Positions 1 to 6,432 of a stretch of 9,790 nt of DNA are shown here, one piece after another. The DNA comes from an uncultured Chloroflexota bacterium (GTDB taxonomy: Bacteria; Chloroflexota; Anaerolineae; Anaerolineales; Villigracilaceae). Numbering within the stretch: the stretch's first letter is position 1; each line of letters starts with the position of its first letter. Location of the stretch: contig CAILWD010000456.1 in NCBI GenBank assembly GCA_903837815.1, positions 1-9,790 on the forward strand. Direction: 5' to 3'. The notes beneath the pieces were generated by a model. It was not told the DNA's origin. It did no database searches and saw only the letters and a program-made list of their open reading frames with translations. Made by a program: the position numbers and the translations under genes.

Positions 1-747
1 GCCCGCTGTATTCAAGGTAAAAATGTGACCGCGCCCGGTATCGAACGCGCCGCTGGACATATTCTGCCATTCGGAAGTGTAGGTGGACGAGCCGTCGCTC
101 TTGCGGATGGAAATGGCATTCCCATCGGCGTCTACCAATCTGAACTGGCGCACGTTGTTGCTGTCGCGCACCTGCACGGTGTAATCTCCCGTCCCCAGTT
201 CGCGCTGACCGCTGGCGGCGGATGAAGTCACCGCGCCCGTAACCGAGGTGGTGGCGACAAACTCACCGTACACCCCGGGCGAGGTTTCCGTTTGCAAGGC
301 GGCGACTCCTGTGCCTCCCAACCAAAATGTGCCGCTCTTGCCGAGGGCAATATCGGGGCTGGCGACGGCGGCGCTGGCGCGGCTGTGCGCCTTTGCCAGT
401 TTTGTCACGGCAATATCGTAATCTGAAACGGGGGCAGAATCGCTGGTGGCGCTGACAGTGATGACGCTTGCACCGGCAGTTGCAGGGATGACCGCCGATT
501 TGGAGGTCAACTTTAACCCGTACGAAGCCTGGTTGCTGATTAACGCCTGCAACGCGCTTTGCAGCGCGTCGAGATTGGTCTTGACATCGGTATAAACGCC
601 GCGCCGTACCTGAATGCTATCTTTCAACGACTGAACGCGTTTAAGCGAAGCGCTTTGCGATTCGATGCTTGCCTTGATGGCGGTCTGAAATTGGGTTGCC
701 AGGTTCTTGCTGATGGAAGAGTCAATCGAAGAAATGGTAGTCGCCAT
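1..747 (-). CDS. fliD: FliD-like flagellar filament-capping protein (hook-associated protein 2), N-terminal part, runs off the window
   Basis: Reading from the ATG at 747-745 to the window edge gives 249 open codons with no stop, so the C-terminus lies outside. FliD forms the cap at the filament tip and helps fold exported flagellin outside the cell. The first ~75 residues are helical and heptad-like (SLKRVQSLKDSI, then NLDALQSALQAL), as in the FliD N-terminal domain. Around residues 105-118 comes YDIAVTKLAKAHSRAS, close to the FliD pattern Y.I.V..LA.A...AS. The rest is Ser/Thr/Ala/Gly-rich beta-type sequence. There is no signal peptide, as expected for flagellar type III export. AAGGTG at 757-752 is a good ribosome binding site. 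The gene follows flagellin in the same direction after 92 bases. The usual N-terminal Gly-Leu-Asp signature is not obvious, so another hook-associated or flagellin-like protein remains possible. Confidence 0.66.
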   Translation of the reverse strand, partial: MATTISSIDSSISKNLATQFQTAIKASIESQSASLKRVQSLKDSIQVRRGVYTDVKTNLDALQSALQALISNQASYGLKLTSKSAVIPATAGASVITVSATSDSAPVSDYDIAVTKLAKAHSRASAAVASPDIALGKSGTFWLGGTGVAALQTETSPGVYGEFVATTSVTGAVTSSAASGQRELGTGDYTVQVRDSNNVRQFRLVDADGNAISIRKSDGSSTYTSEWQNMSSGAFDTGRGHIFTLNTAG

Positions 748-774
748 AATTCACCTTCGCTTCAAAAGCGTATT

Positions 775-799
775 GGGGAGACGCTTGCGGCGTCTCCCC
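775..799 (-). terminator. Perfect 10-bp hairpin between flagellin and fliD; probable leaky terminator or mRNA-stabilising stem
   Basis: The arms 775-784 (GGGGAGACGC) and 790-799 (GCGTCTCCCC) pair perfectly around a 5-base loop, about 40 bases after the flagellin stop codon. On the minus-strand transcript the stem is followed by AATACGCTTTTG, a poor U-tract, so termination would be partial. That would give abundant flagellin mRNA with some read-through into fliD. It may instead protect the flagellin mRNA 3' end. The stem is seen directly; its role is inferred. Confidence 0.65.
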
Positions 800-839
800 A
801 TTTAGTTCGTGCCGTTACGGGTAAAGGGTCACGTCAATT

Positions 840-2393
840 CTAGCGGAAGAGGCTCAGCAGGTTCTGCGGCGCCTGGTTCGCTTGCGCGAGCATGGCGATT
901 GCCGTCTGTTGCAGGATGGTGTACTTCGAGGCGTTCATTTGCTCTTCAGCCATGTTGGCGTTCATGATGCGGTTGTAGGAGGCTTCCACGTTGACCTGAG
1001 CGGTGGAGATGGACTCTTCTTTGAAGGTCAAGCGAGCCATCAAGGAGCCGAGGGATGACATGCTGTTGTTGACGGTGTCCATGGCATTGTTGACGGTCTG
1101 CATGTAGCCGGCTGCCAAATTCGCTGTGGAAACATCCACTGAGTAGGCATTCTTCGCCTTGTAGTTGAAGGAAGACTTGGTTCCAGCATTGAAGTCTGTC
1201 GTCATGTTCGCAAGGGTATCGCTGGTGACCGACAGGGCGCGTCCGGTGTCTGTAGCAACGCCGCCCGCAGTGCCATCGAGGTAGAAGTAGGAACTTGCTC
1301 CGCTGTTGTTGACGGTGATCGCAGCGCCTTCGGCGGTCTGCAATTGAGCCTTTGCGTAGCCCATCTTGATGTAATCAACCGCTGACGATTGCAGCCCCGC
1401 GATGTCGGTGCGCGTGTCGGCATTACTGGTGATGGTCAGGGTCAAGCCAGAGTTGCCGCCGCCCTTCTGGAGCAGGAGCGTGCCGTTGGCTGTCGAAAGG
1501 TCGCCGGTGATCGTAGCATTGTCAACCCAGGTGGTTCCGCCATCCACAGAGTAATCAATCGTGGAATTGCCAGCGCCACTGGTGTAGTTGTAATCCTTGA
1601 TCTGGATGTTGGTCGTGCCATTGGCGATTTCATTGGCTGCCGCGGCAGGATCGGAAGCGGAAAGAACGAAGTTGGCATTCGAGAAGACTGAGCCAGACGT
1701 AATGGCGCCGCGAGTCGTGGAGGCGGCAACGCCTTTGACTTCGATCTGATAGTTGCCGGTTTGCAAAGCAGAGAAGTTGGCTGCCGCTGTGGCGGAGGCA
1801 GTGATTGCGGTTGCAGCCCCAAGGGTGGAGACTGTCGCCAGGTTATTGTCCACGCTGGTCGAGATACCGAGACCAGTGCTGCCAGCGCCGTGGTTTTGAG
1901 TCAAAGACCAGGTGGTATTTTCGCCAGCATCAACGCCGGTCTGGAATTGCTTGCTGACCGTACCGTCCAGCAGTTGAACGCTGTTCCACTTGGTTTCGGC
2001 AACGATGTTGTCGATCTGCTCGGCATACGCGGAAAGCTGCGTCTGGATTGCCTGGCGTTCCGTGGTTCCGAGGGTATCGGAAGCAGCCTGCTCAGCCTTG
2101 TTGCGCATCTGAATCAGGATGTCATTCATCTTGCTCAAGCCGCCTTCGGCGACGGAGAGCATGTTCTTGGCATCGCCGATGTTGTCGAGCGTGACCTTCA
2201 AACCTTCGGAGCGGGCAAGCATTTTGGTGGCGATGGTCAAGCCGGCGGGATCGTCGGCGGCGCTGTTGATGCGCTTGCCAGTGGAAAGACGGGTCTGATG
2301 AGTCGCCAGTTTGGCGTTGATGTTCATCAGGGAATTGAGGGAATTGAGAGCGCCGATGTTCGATGCAATGCGGGTGATATCTACAGTAGCCAT
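840..2393 (-). CDS. fliC: Flagellin, the filament subunit (517 aa, with a large variable central domain)
   Basis: Flagellin polymerises into the flagellar filament after type III export; no signal peptide is present. Residues 1 to ~165 are the conserved D0/D1 helices, with RLSTGKRINSAADDPAGLTIA near residues 35-55 and WNSVQLLDG near 136-144. The C-terminal ~85 residues again match D1/D0: SLGSLMARLTFKEESIS, then NVEASYNRIMNANMAEE, ending QANQAPQNLLSLFR. The middle ~270 residues are Ser/Thr/Gly/Ala-rich, beta-type and not conserved, as expected for the surface-exposed D2/D3 region. The protein is longer than the ~275-residue minimal flagellins. The ATG at 2393-2391 has a strong GGAGG Shine-Dalgarno at 2404-2400. 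The gene is probably transcribed alone or with fliD. Its leader carries a stem-loop at 2422-2441 and a sigma-28-like promoter at 2592-2566, listed separately. Confidence 0.97.
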   Translation of the reverse strand: MATVDITRIASNIGALNSLNSLMNINAKLATHQTRLSTGKRINSAADDPAGLTIATKMLARSEGLKVTLDNIGDAKNMLSVAEGGLSKMNDILIQMRNKAEQAASDTLGTTERQAIQTQLSAYAEQIDNIVAETKWNSVQLLDGTVSKQFQTGVDAGENTTWSLTQNHGAGSTGLGISTSVDNNLATVSTLGAATAITASATAAANFSALQTGNYQIEVKGVAASTTRGAITSGSVFSNANFVLSASDPAAAANEIANGTTNIQIKDYNYTSGAGNSTIDYSVDGGTTWVDNATITGDLSTANGTLLLQKGGGNSGLTLTITSNADTRTDIAGLQSSAVDYIKMGYAKAQLQTAEGAAITVNNSGASSYFYLDGTAGGVATDTGRALSVTSDTLANMTTDFNAGTKSSFNYKAKNAYSVDVSTANLAAGYMQTVNNAMDTVNNSMSSLGSLMARLTFKEESISTAQVNVEASYNRIMNANMAEEQMNASKYTILQQTAIAMLAQANQAPQNLLSLFR

Positions 2394-2421
2394 TTCAAAC
2401 CTCCATGTTTGAATTTGTTGG

Positions 2422-2441
2422 GCAGGGGATCCTTCCCCTGC
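2422..2441 (-). promoter_or_regulatory. Flagellin leader stem-loop with AAGGAT loop; candidate CsrA binding site
   Basis: On the flagellin mRNA the sequence reads GCAGGGG, AAGGAT, CCCCTGC: a 7-bp perfect stem with a hexaloop, or 8 bp if the loop A and T also pair. The loop matches the ARGGAU core that CsrA/RsmA proteins prefer in hairpin loops. A second GGA lies about 28 bases downstream, inside the Shine-Dalgarno (2404-2402), so two sites could be bridged to block ribosomes. The hairpin is seen in the sequence. CsrA binding is inferred by analogy with Bacillus hag, and no csrA gene is in the window. Confidence 0.5.
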
Positions 2442-2489
2442 AAGAATTTTGGATTGGACGACAATTGACTTGCAAAATACAAAGGACAG

Positions 2490-2515
2490 TAAAGTTGGGG
2501 TGGGTTAGCCGATAC
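2490..2515 (+). promoter_or_regulatory. Sigma-28 (FliA)-like promoter pointing right, towards the MmpS-like gene
   Basis: The plus strand has TAAAGTTG at 2490-2497 and GCCGATAC at 2508-2515, each matching 7 of 8 positions of the flagellar sigma-28 consensus (TAAAGTTT, 11 bases, GCCGATAA). The spacer is 10 bases instead of 11. A transcript from here would start near 2522 and run about 200 bases before the gene at 2727. The boxes are seen directly; activity is not shown, and the short spacer weakens the call. Confidence 0.45.
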
Positions 2516-2565
2516 GCGCCTCCGTGAAAGTGGATTTGGATATTCAGTTTTTGTTCATGCAGATA

Positions 2566-2592
2566 GTTTCGGCAGGAGGGCGCGGCGCTTGA
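2566..2592 (-). promoter_or_regulatory. Sigma-28-like promoter candidate for flagellin
   Basis: Reading the minus strand, TCAA (2592-2589) is followed by exactly 15 bases and GCCGAAAC (2573-2566). This matches 3 of 4 and 6 of 8 consensus positions of the flagellar sigma-28 promoter at canonical spacing. Transcription would start near 2559, giving a leader of about 165 bases that includes the 2422-2441 stem-loop. Flagellin is the classic sigma-28 target, which supports the reading, but the match is imperfect. Confidence 0.42.
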
Positions 2593-2684
2593 CGGCTTGG
2601 GCGTAAAGATTGTATTAATTTCCCCCCCACACGGCGGCCACACTTTATCTTTTCCCCGTCAAGTCGAAAATGTAAACAAACGGA

Positions 2685-2690
2685 TATAAT
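2685..2690 (+). promoter_or_regulatory. TATAAT -10 box upstream of the MmpS-like gene
   Basis: A perfect housekeeping-type -10 hexamer sits 36 bases before the ATG at 2727, in an AT-rich stretch. No good -35 hexamer is found 16-18 bases upstream (AGTCGA or similar), so strength is uncertain. It competes with the sigma-28-like site at 2490-2515 as the promoter of this gene. Confidence 0.35.
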
Positions 2691-2726
2691 GAATCCAATC
2701 GGTGTAATTGCAGAAAGGAGACAGCC

Positions 2727-3122
2727 ATGTTCGAGAACCTGAGTGACCGCACAAAGATGACGCTTCAAATTGTTCTGGCGTTGGTGATTGTGGGCGCGGC
2801 AACGGTCATCCTGCTTTCTGCGGGGATTATGGAAACGCGCTCGGAGAGCCACCTGCTGACCTTTGAAGCAAATGCCTCAGGCGGTTTTGCCGTCATTACC
2901 CTGGAAGCCGGCGGCGAATCTGTCACCGAACCCAGGACAGTCTCAGTTCCCTGGTCGAAGACGTTACGGGTCAAAAGCGGGACGGAGGTATACCTGACCG
3001 CATCGAACCCCAGCGCCACTGGCGAAATCCGCTGCTCCATCCTGCTCGATAAAAATGTCTGGAAGAGCGCCGAAAACAGCTCGCCCAAGAATGGCGTGGC
3101 GTGCGCCGGCATCGTGCCGTAA
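2727..3122 (+). CDS. Small membrane-anchored protein with an MmpS-like C-terminal domain (131 aa)
   Basis: The only plus-strand gene in the window. The ATG at 2727 follows AAAGGAG at 2714-2720 with six bases between. Residues 1-11 are polar and charged. About 12-33 form one hydrophobic membrane segment (LQIVLALVIVGAATVILL). The remainder should lie outside the membrane as a beta-rich domain. The stretch PWSKT at 75-79, Cys103 in IRCSILLDKN and Cys126 in VACAG resemble the C-terminal pattern of MmpS-family proteins (PW, then C.I..D, then a second Cys near the end), and the two Cys could form a disulfide. MmpS proteins are accessory partners of MmpL transporters in mycobacteria, but no transporter is nearby, so no transport role is claimed. 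Its stop codon is one base from the convergent cheX stop. The family assignment is by eye. Confidence 0.8.
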   Translation: MFENLSDRTKMTLQIVLALVIVGAATVILLSAGIMETRSESHLLTFEANASGGFAVITLEAGGESVTEPRTVSVPWSKTLRVKSGTEVYLTASNPSATGEIRCSILLDKNVWKSAENSSPKNGVACAGIVP

Positions 3123-3123
3123 A

Positions 3124-3639
3124 TCAGACCTCGAAGTTTTTCGGAGTTGTTATTTGCGGGGTCTTAAGGATGGTATGCGGGTTTTCTTTGAGCGACAGGT
3201 GAATGGTCAGCACGCCGATGGATGTGGACAACGGCACAACCAGGCGCGGAAATTCCAGGGTGGAAATCATCGCGCCCCTGCCGAGGATCAGCGAAGGGGT
3301 GGAGATGTTCGATTCGTAGCCCGCATCTGAGAGCCTCATGCTTGCCTGCCCGGTGATAACATTCCCCAGTTCGGCTATTCCACTTTGCGCCAGTTCATCG
3401 AAAGCGTCCAGCCGCTCGCGCATCAGCGCCGAGGCAAAACGGATGGCGGTTTCGTTCGACATGCTGTAAAACACCGCCCCATCCACCGCGCCGATCAGTG
3501 AAATGATGACCGTGACATCGTCGGTGCGATAAGCGCCGGTTTCGAGATGTAGTTCGCCGCGTTCCGCGGTTTCGCGCATTTCCAGGCGCAAAGTTTCATG
3601 AGCCGAAAGCACAAATGGGTTGAGGAATTTTACGTTCAT
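3124..3639 (-). CDS. cheX: CheX-like CheY-phosphate phosphatase, second (downstream) copy (171 aa)
   Basis: CheX removes phosphate from CheY-P in the cytoplasm and helps terminate the signal. The protein opens NVKFLNPFV, a CheX-type start. The catalytic signature is at residues ~81-99: DELAQSGIAELGNVITGQA, with Glu90 and Asn93 of the E-x2-N motif intact. It then has STP at 114-116 and VVPLSTSIG at 134-142. The length is close to the ~155 residues of Thermotoga CheX, with an extra C-terminal tail of ~18 residues. It starts 3 bases after the stop of the preceding cheX and is about half identical to it, so this is a tandem duplication. It is the last gene of the che operon; no clear terminator follows, and transcription would continue antisense into the MmpS-like gene. 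Confidence 0.88.
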   Translation of the reverse strand: MNVKFLNPFVLSAHETLRLEMRETAERGELHLETGAYRTDDVTVIISLIGAVDGAVFYSMSNETAIRFASALMRERLDAFDELAQSGIAELGNVITGQASMRLSDAGYESNISTPSLILGRGAMISTLEFPRLVVPLSTSIGVLTIHLSLKENPHTILKTPQITTPKNFEV

Positions 3640-3642
3640 AAG

Positions 3643-4185
3643 TCACTCCACTTCACGCGAAGGCGCCGGGGCGGGGGGAATGAGCGAGTCGGCAAAACGT
3701 TCCGCCTGGCGCGGGTCGCCCGCCTTCTTCTCGCGCAGGGCAAGATGAGCCGTCAGCGTTCCAAACTGGGTCGAGAGCGGGACCACGATGCGGGGAAAGT
3801 CGAGGGTCGAAATCTGCACGCCGCTGCCGTTCAAGATGGTGGGCGTCGAAATGCTCGAAACGTAGCCCGCTTCGGAAAATCGCACGGCGGCTTTTCCGCT
3901 GATGACGTTGCCCAATTCTGCCACCCCGCTTTGGGCGAGGGCGTCCAGTTCGGCAAATTCCTGCCCCATGATTTTGGAAACAAATTTCAGCCCGGTTTCG
4001 ATGGACATGCCATACAGCGCCATGCCGTACACATCGCCGACCAGATTGATCATCACGGTCAATTCATCGGAGGTCAGCGACGATTTTTGCAGCGATAATT
4101 CGCCGCGCGAAACGTCCGCGCCTACTTCCGCCTTCAACACCTCCACGGCGGCTTGCACAAAGGGATTGAGTAATTTCACATCCAT
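3643..4185 (-). CDS. cheX: CheX-like CheY-phosphate phosphatase, first (upstream) copy (180 aa)
   Basis: Same family as the next gene downstream, with the same DVKLLNPFV opening. The signature DALAQSGVAELGNVISGKA at ~81-99 keeps Glu90 and Asn93 for phosphatase activity. The STPT and VVPLSTQFG segments follow. The final ~27 residues are a Pro/Ala/Glu-rich tail (PPAPAPSREVE) that differs from the other copy and is probably disordered. The ATG at 4185-4183 has GAGGTG at 4196-4191 as ribosome binding site, overlapping the cheR stop region; 11 bases separate the two genes. Ungapped by hand, about 80 of the first 153 residues match the downstream copy. Assignment to CheX over CheC rests on the N-terminus and the single E-x2-N motif. 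Confidence 0.88.
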   Translation of the reverse strand: MDVKLLNPFVQAAVEVLKAEVGADVSRGELSLQKSSLTSDELTVMINLVGDVYGMALYGMSIETGLKFVSKIMGQEFAELDALAQSGVAELGNVISGKAAVRFSEAGYVSSISTPTILNGSGVQISTLDFPRIVVPLSTQFGTLTAHLALREKKAGDPRQAERFADSLIPPAPAPSREVE

Positions 4186-4196
4186 CCTGTCACCTC

Positions 4197-4976
4197 TCAG
4201 ACCTTTTTGTAGAACGAGATCCCAAAACTTTGAAGCCCAAACCGGGCGGGGGTTGAAATGATCTCGGTGCCGCCCACAAACAATACTCCGCCCGGGCGCA
4301 AGGCGTTGCTAAACTTCTGGTAGAGTACATCCTTCGAAGCCGCTGTAAAGTAAATGACCACATTGCGGCAGACGATCAGGTCGAAACCTTCATTGAAGGG
4401 GTCTTTCAATAAATCGTGTTCTTTAAATTGGATGCGTTTTTGCAGGGACTCGGCTGCAAAATATGGCGCCGAGGATGTAACGTATTGCTGACGCTGGGCC
4501 TGAGACAGGTTGCGGATATCGTCCCCGGAGTAGGGTCCACGCGAACGGGCTTTGTGTAACGCCCCGCGGTCGAGGTCGGTGGCGAGGATGGAATAGCGGC
4601 GCAACGCGGCGGTTTCCTCCATCAAGATTGCCAGGGTGTAGGCTTCGACGCCGGTGGAACAGCCAGCGCTCCAGATTTTCAGCGCGCCCGCCGAGGTTTT
4701 CCACAGGGCAGGCAAAACTTCGGCGCGTACCTGCTCCCAGCGATTGGGGTCGCGGAAGAATTCAGTCACGTTGATGGTCAGGTAGTTGCGAAAACGCGCC
4801 CGTTCATCAGCGTCGGCGTCGATCCGTGCAAAGTATTCCTTCCAGGTAGGCAGGCGCGAACGTACCAGCCACGAATCAAGGCGACGCTTCATCTGCTCTT
4901 CCTTGTAGTTTTCAAGGTCTATGTTGAGCGCGCGCCTGATGGAGGTTTTGACCTGCGAATAAACTTCAGCATCCAT
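4197..4976 (-). CDS. cheR: Chemotaxis protein methyltransferase CheR (259 aa)
   Basis: CheR transfers methyl groups from S-adenosylmethionine to glutamates of chemoreceptors at the inner face of the membrane, opposing CheB. Residues 1-~75 form the helical N-terminal domain, ending with the diagnostic TEFFRD at 71-76. The SAM site is AGCSTG at 104-109 with Glu111, followed by an acidic loop TDLD at 133-136. CRNVVIYF at 203-210 and LRPGG at 226-230 complete the Rossmann methyltransferase core. The segment after GCSTG reads VEAYT where most CheR proteins have EEPYS, a mild variation that keeps the Glu. Length is normal and no extra TPR domain is present. The ATG at 4976-4974 lies 4 bases after the cheB stop, with its weak ribosome site inside cheB, suggesting coupled translation. 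Confidence 0.96.
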   Translation of the reverse strand: MDAEVYSQVKTSIRRALNIDLENYKEEQMKRRLDSWLVRSRLPTWKEYFARIDADADERARFRNYLTINVTEFFRDPNRWEQVRAEVLPALWKTSAGALKIWSAGCSTGVEAYTLAILMEETAALRRYSILATDLDRGALHKARSRGPYSGDDIRNLSQAQRQQYVTSSAPYFAAESLQKRIQFKEHDLLKDPFNEGFDLIVCRNVVIYFTAASKDVLYQKFSNALRPGGVLFVGGTEIISTPARFGLQSFGISFYKKV

Positions 4977-4980
4977 AATT

Positions 4981-6048
4981 TCACTTCGTCATTTCGCGCA
5001 CAGAGCGCACTGCAGTTTGAATGGCTTTGGCGATCTGTGGGCGCGGCAGCACAACCGTCGCCGCTCCGGCTTCGACCACCGAGCGCGGCATTCCCCAGAC
5101 CACACAGGTGCTTTCATGCTCGGCAATCACCTGTCCGCCTGCGCTGTGTAAAATGGAAGCGCCCAGCGCGCCGTCACTGCCCATGCCGGTCAGGATGACT
5201 CCAATCACGCGCCCGCCCAACTGACGGGTGAGCGAATTCAGGGTCACATCCACCGCCGGGCGTACGCCGTGAACCGTCGGGTTTTGATTCAAGACAACCC
5301 TTTCCTCTTCATCCAGAACCAGGTGAAAGCCACCGGGAGCAACCAAAGCCTGCCCCACCATTAGTCTGTCGCCAGGTTCGGCTTCCTTCACACTGAGTTC
5401 CGACAGACTGTTAAGCCGCTCTGAAAGCGAGCGGGTAAACCCTGCGGGCATGTGCTGGACGATGACCAGCGGGGCGGGCAGGTCTGCCGGCAGGGCGGGA
5501 ATGATCTCACTCAACGCGCCCGGTCCGCCGGTGGATGCGCCGATCATCACCACCGGAACGCCTTTACGATGGGGGCGGGTCTTTTTCTCTGGCTGTGACG
5601 GAGGCGGCTTAAACAACGCCGCTGCCATCGGGTTGACTCTTGCCCTTGCCGCCATTTTGACTTTGGCAATCACCTCGCCCATCACACTGCGCGTGTCGAG
5701 GCGGTTGGCGGGCTTGGGGATAAAATCCACCGCGCCCAACATCAGCGCCTGAATCGTTTCCGCGGCGCCTTCATGCGTCAGGCTGCTGAACATGACCACC
5801 GGGCGCGGAAAGTCGCGCATGATCTCGCGCAGGGTCGATAGCCCGTCGAGGTGGGGCATTTCCACGTCAAGGGTGATGACAGTCGGCTGTAACTGCGGAA
5901 TCAACCGCAGCGCCTCTTTGCCGTTACTGGCAGAGCCGACCACCTGAATCTCGGGGTCTTCGCCCAAAGCCTGGATGATGGAAAACCGCATGAAAGCGGA
6001 ATCATCCACCACCAACGCCCGAATGGGTTTGCGGACTTCGAAGGTCAT
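4981..6048 (-). CDS. cheB: Chemoreceptor glutamate methylesterase/deamidase CheB (355 aa)
   Basis: CheB demethylates receptors, and in some bacteria also deamidates them, when CheA phosphorylates its receiver domain. Residues ~8-125 are the receiver: Asp15/Asp16, phospho-acceptor Asp61 in LDVEMPHLDG, Ser88-Ser89, and Lys112 in PKP. A Pro/Lys/Arg-rich linker spans ~140-163. The esterase domain spans ~164-350 and has the full catalytic triad: Ser172 in GASTGGP, His199 in VQHMP and Asp292 in TGMGSDG. Length is typical. The ATG at 6048-6046 is 6 bases after the cheY stop, and cheR follows 4 bases after its own stop. CheR and CheB side by side set receptor adaptation. Nothing is missing or truncated. 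Confidence 0.97.
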   Translation of the reverse strand: MTFEVRKPIRALVVDDSAFMRFSIIQALGEDPEIQVVGSASNGKEALRLIPQLQPTVITLDVEMPHLDGLSTLREIMRDFPRPVVMFSSLTHEGAAETIQALMLGAVDFIPKPANRLDTRSVMGEVIAKVKMAARARVNPMAAALFKPPPSQPEKKTRPHRKGVPVVMIGASTGGPGALSEIIPALPADLPAPLVIVQHMPAGFTRSLSERLNSLSELSVKEAEPGDRLMVGQALVAPGGFHLVLDEEERVVLNQNPTVHGVRPAVDVTLNSLTRQLGGRVIGVILTGMGSDGALGASILHSAGGQVIAEHESTCVVWGMPRSVVEAGAATVVLPRPQIAKAIQTAVRSVREMTK

Positions 6049-6054
6049 CGGCGG

Positions 6055-6411
6055 CTAGGAAAGAAGTTTGGTGATGGCGTTCATCACGCGTTCTTGCTCG
6101 AAGGGTTTGACCACAAAATCCTTCGCGCCAGATTTAACCGCCTCCAGCACCACCGATTCCTGACCAAGCGCGGTCAGCATGACCACCTTCGCCTTCGGGT
6201 CAAGACGGATAATCTCTTTGAGCGCGGTCAAGCCGTCCATCTCCGGCATGGTCACGTCCATCAGCACCACCTCAGGGTGGAATTCCTGATAAGCCGCCAC
6301 CGCCTTTACGCCATTCTCCGCCTGAAAGACTTCGTAGCCTTCAGCGCTGAGAATCTTGGTCAGGCGCACACGCAGGAATTCAGCGTCATCTACAATCAAT
6401 ACTTTTGCCAT
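6055..6411 (-). CDS. cheY: Single-domain response regulator CheY (118 aa)
   Basis: CheY carries the phosphoryl signal from CheA to the flagellar motor switch. The protein is one receiver domain: Asp8/Asp9 bind the metal, Asp52 in LMDVTMPEMDG is the phospho-acceptor, Thr80 in MLTA is the switch residue, and Lys102 in VVKPF completes the site. There is no output domain. AGGAG around 6420-6424 precedes the ATG at 6411-6409. Placement between cheD and cheB, in an operon with cheA and three likely CheY-P phosphatases, supports a chemotaxis role over a generic regulator. Confidence 0.94.
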   Translation of the reverse strand: MAKVLIVDDAEFLRVRLTKILSAEGYEVFQAENGVKAVAAYQEFHPEVVLMDVTMPEMDGLTALKEIIRLDPKAKVVMLTALGQESVVLEAVKSGAKDFVVKPFEQERVMNAITKLLS

Positions 6412-6432
6412 ACCTTGTCTCCTCTTGATTTT

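Larger units (their letters stand above)
2394..2726. other. 333-base intergenic control region between flagellin and the divergent MmpS-like gene
   Basis: No protein-coding gene is supported here. The region holds the flagellin Shine-Dalgarno (2404-2400), a leader stem-loop (2422-2441), a plus-strand sigma-28-like site (2490-2515), a minus-strand sigma-28-like site (2566-2592), a C-run at 2622-2628, and a TATAAT box (2685-2690). AAAGGAG at 2714-2720 serves the plus-strand gene. Small open frames across it show no recognisable protein features. Confidence 0.8.

Noticed and set aside
1761..2468. Plus-strand 235-codon open frame opposite flagellin
   Set aside because: It lies antisense to the conserved flagellin N-terminus and shows no recognisable domain; its length follows from the composition of the real gene.
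2589..2595. TTGACGG on the plus strand as a -35 box
   Set aside because: No matching -10 hexamer lies 16-18 bases downstream; the bases are better read as the minus-strand TCAA element.
2395..2852. Minus-strand small open frames in the flagellin/MmpS-like intergenic region
   Set aside because: Arg/His/Pro-rich, no credible start context, and overlapping regulatory sites or the start of the plus-strand gene.
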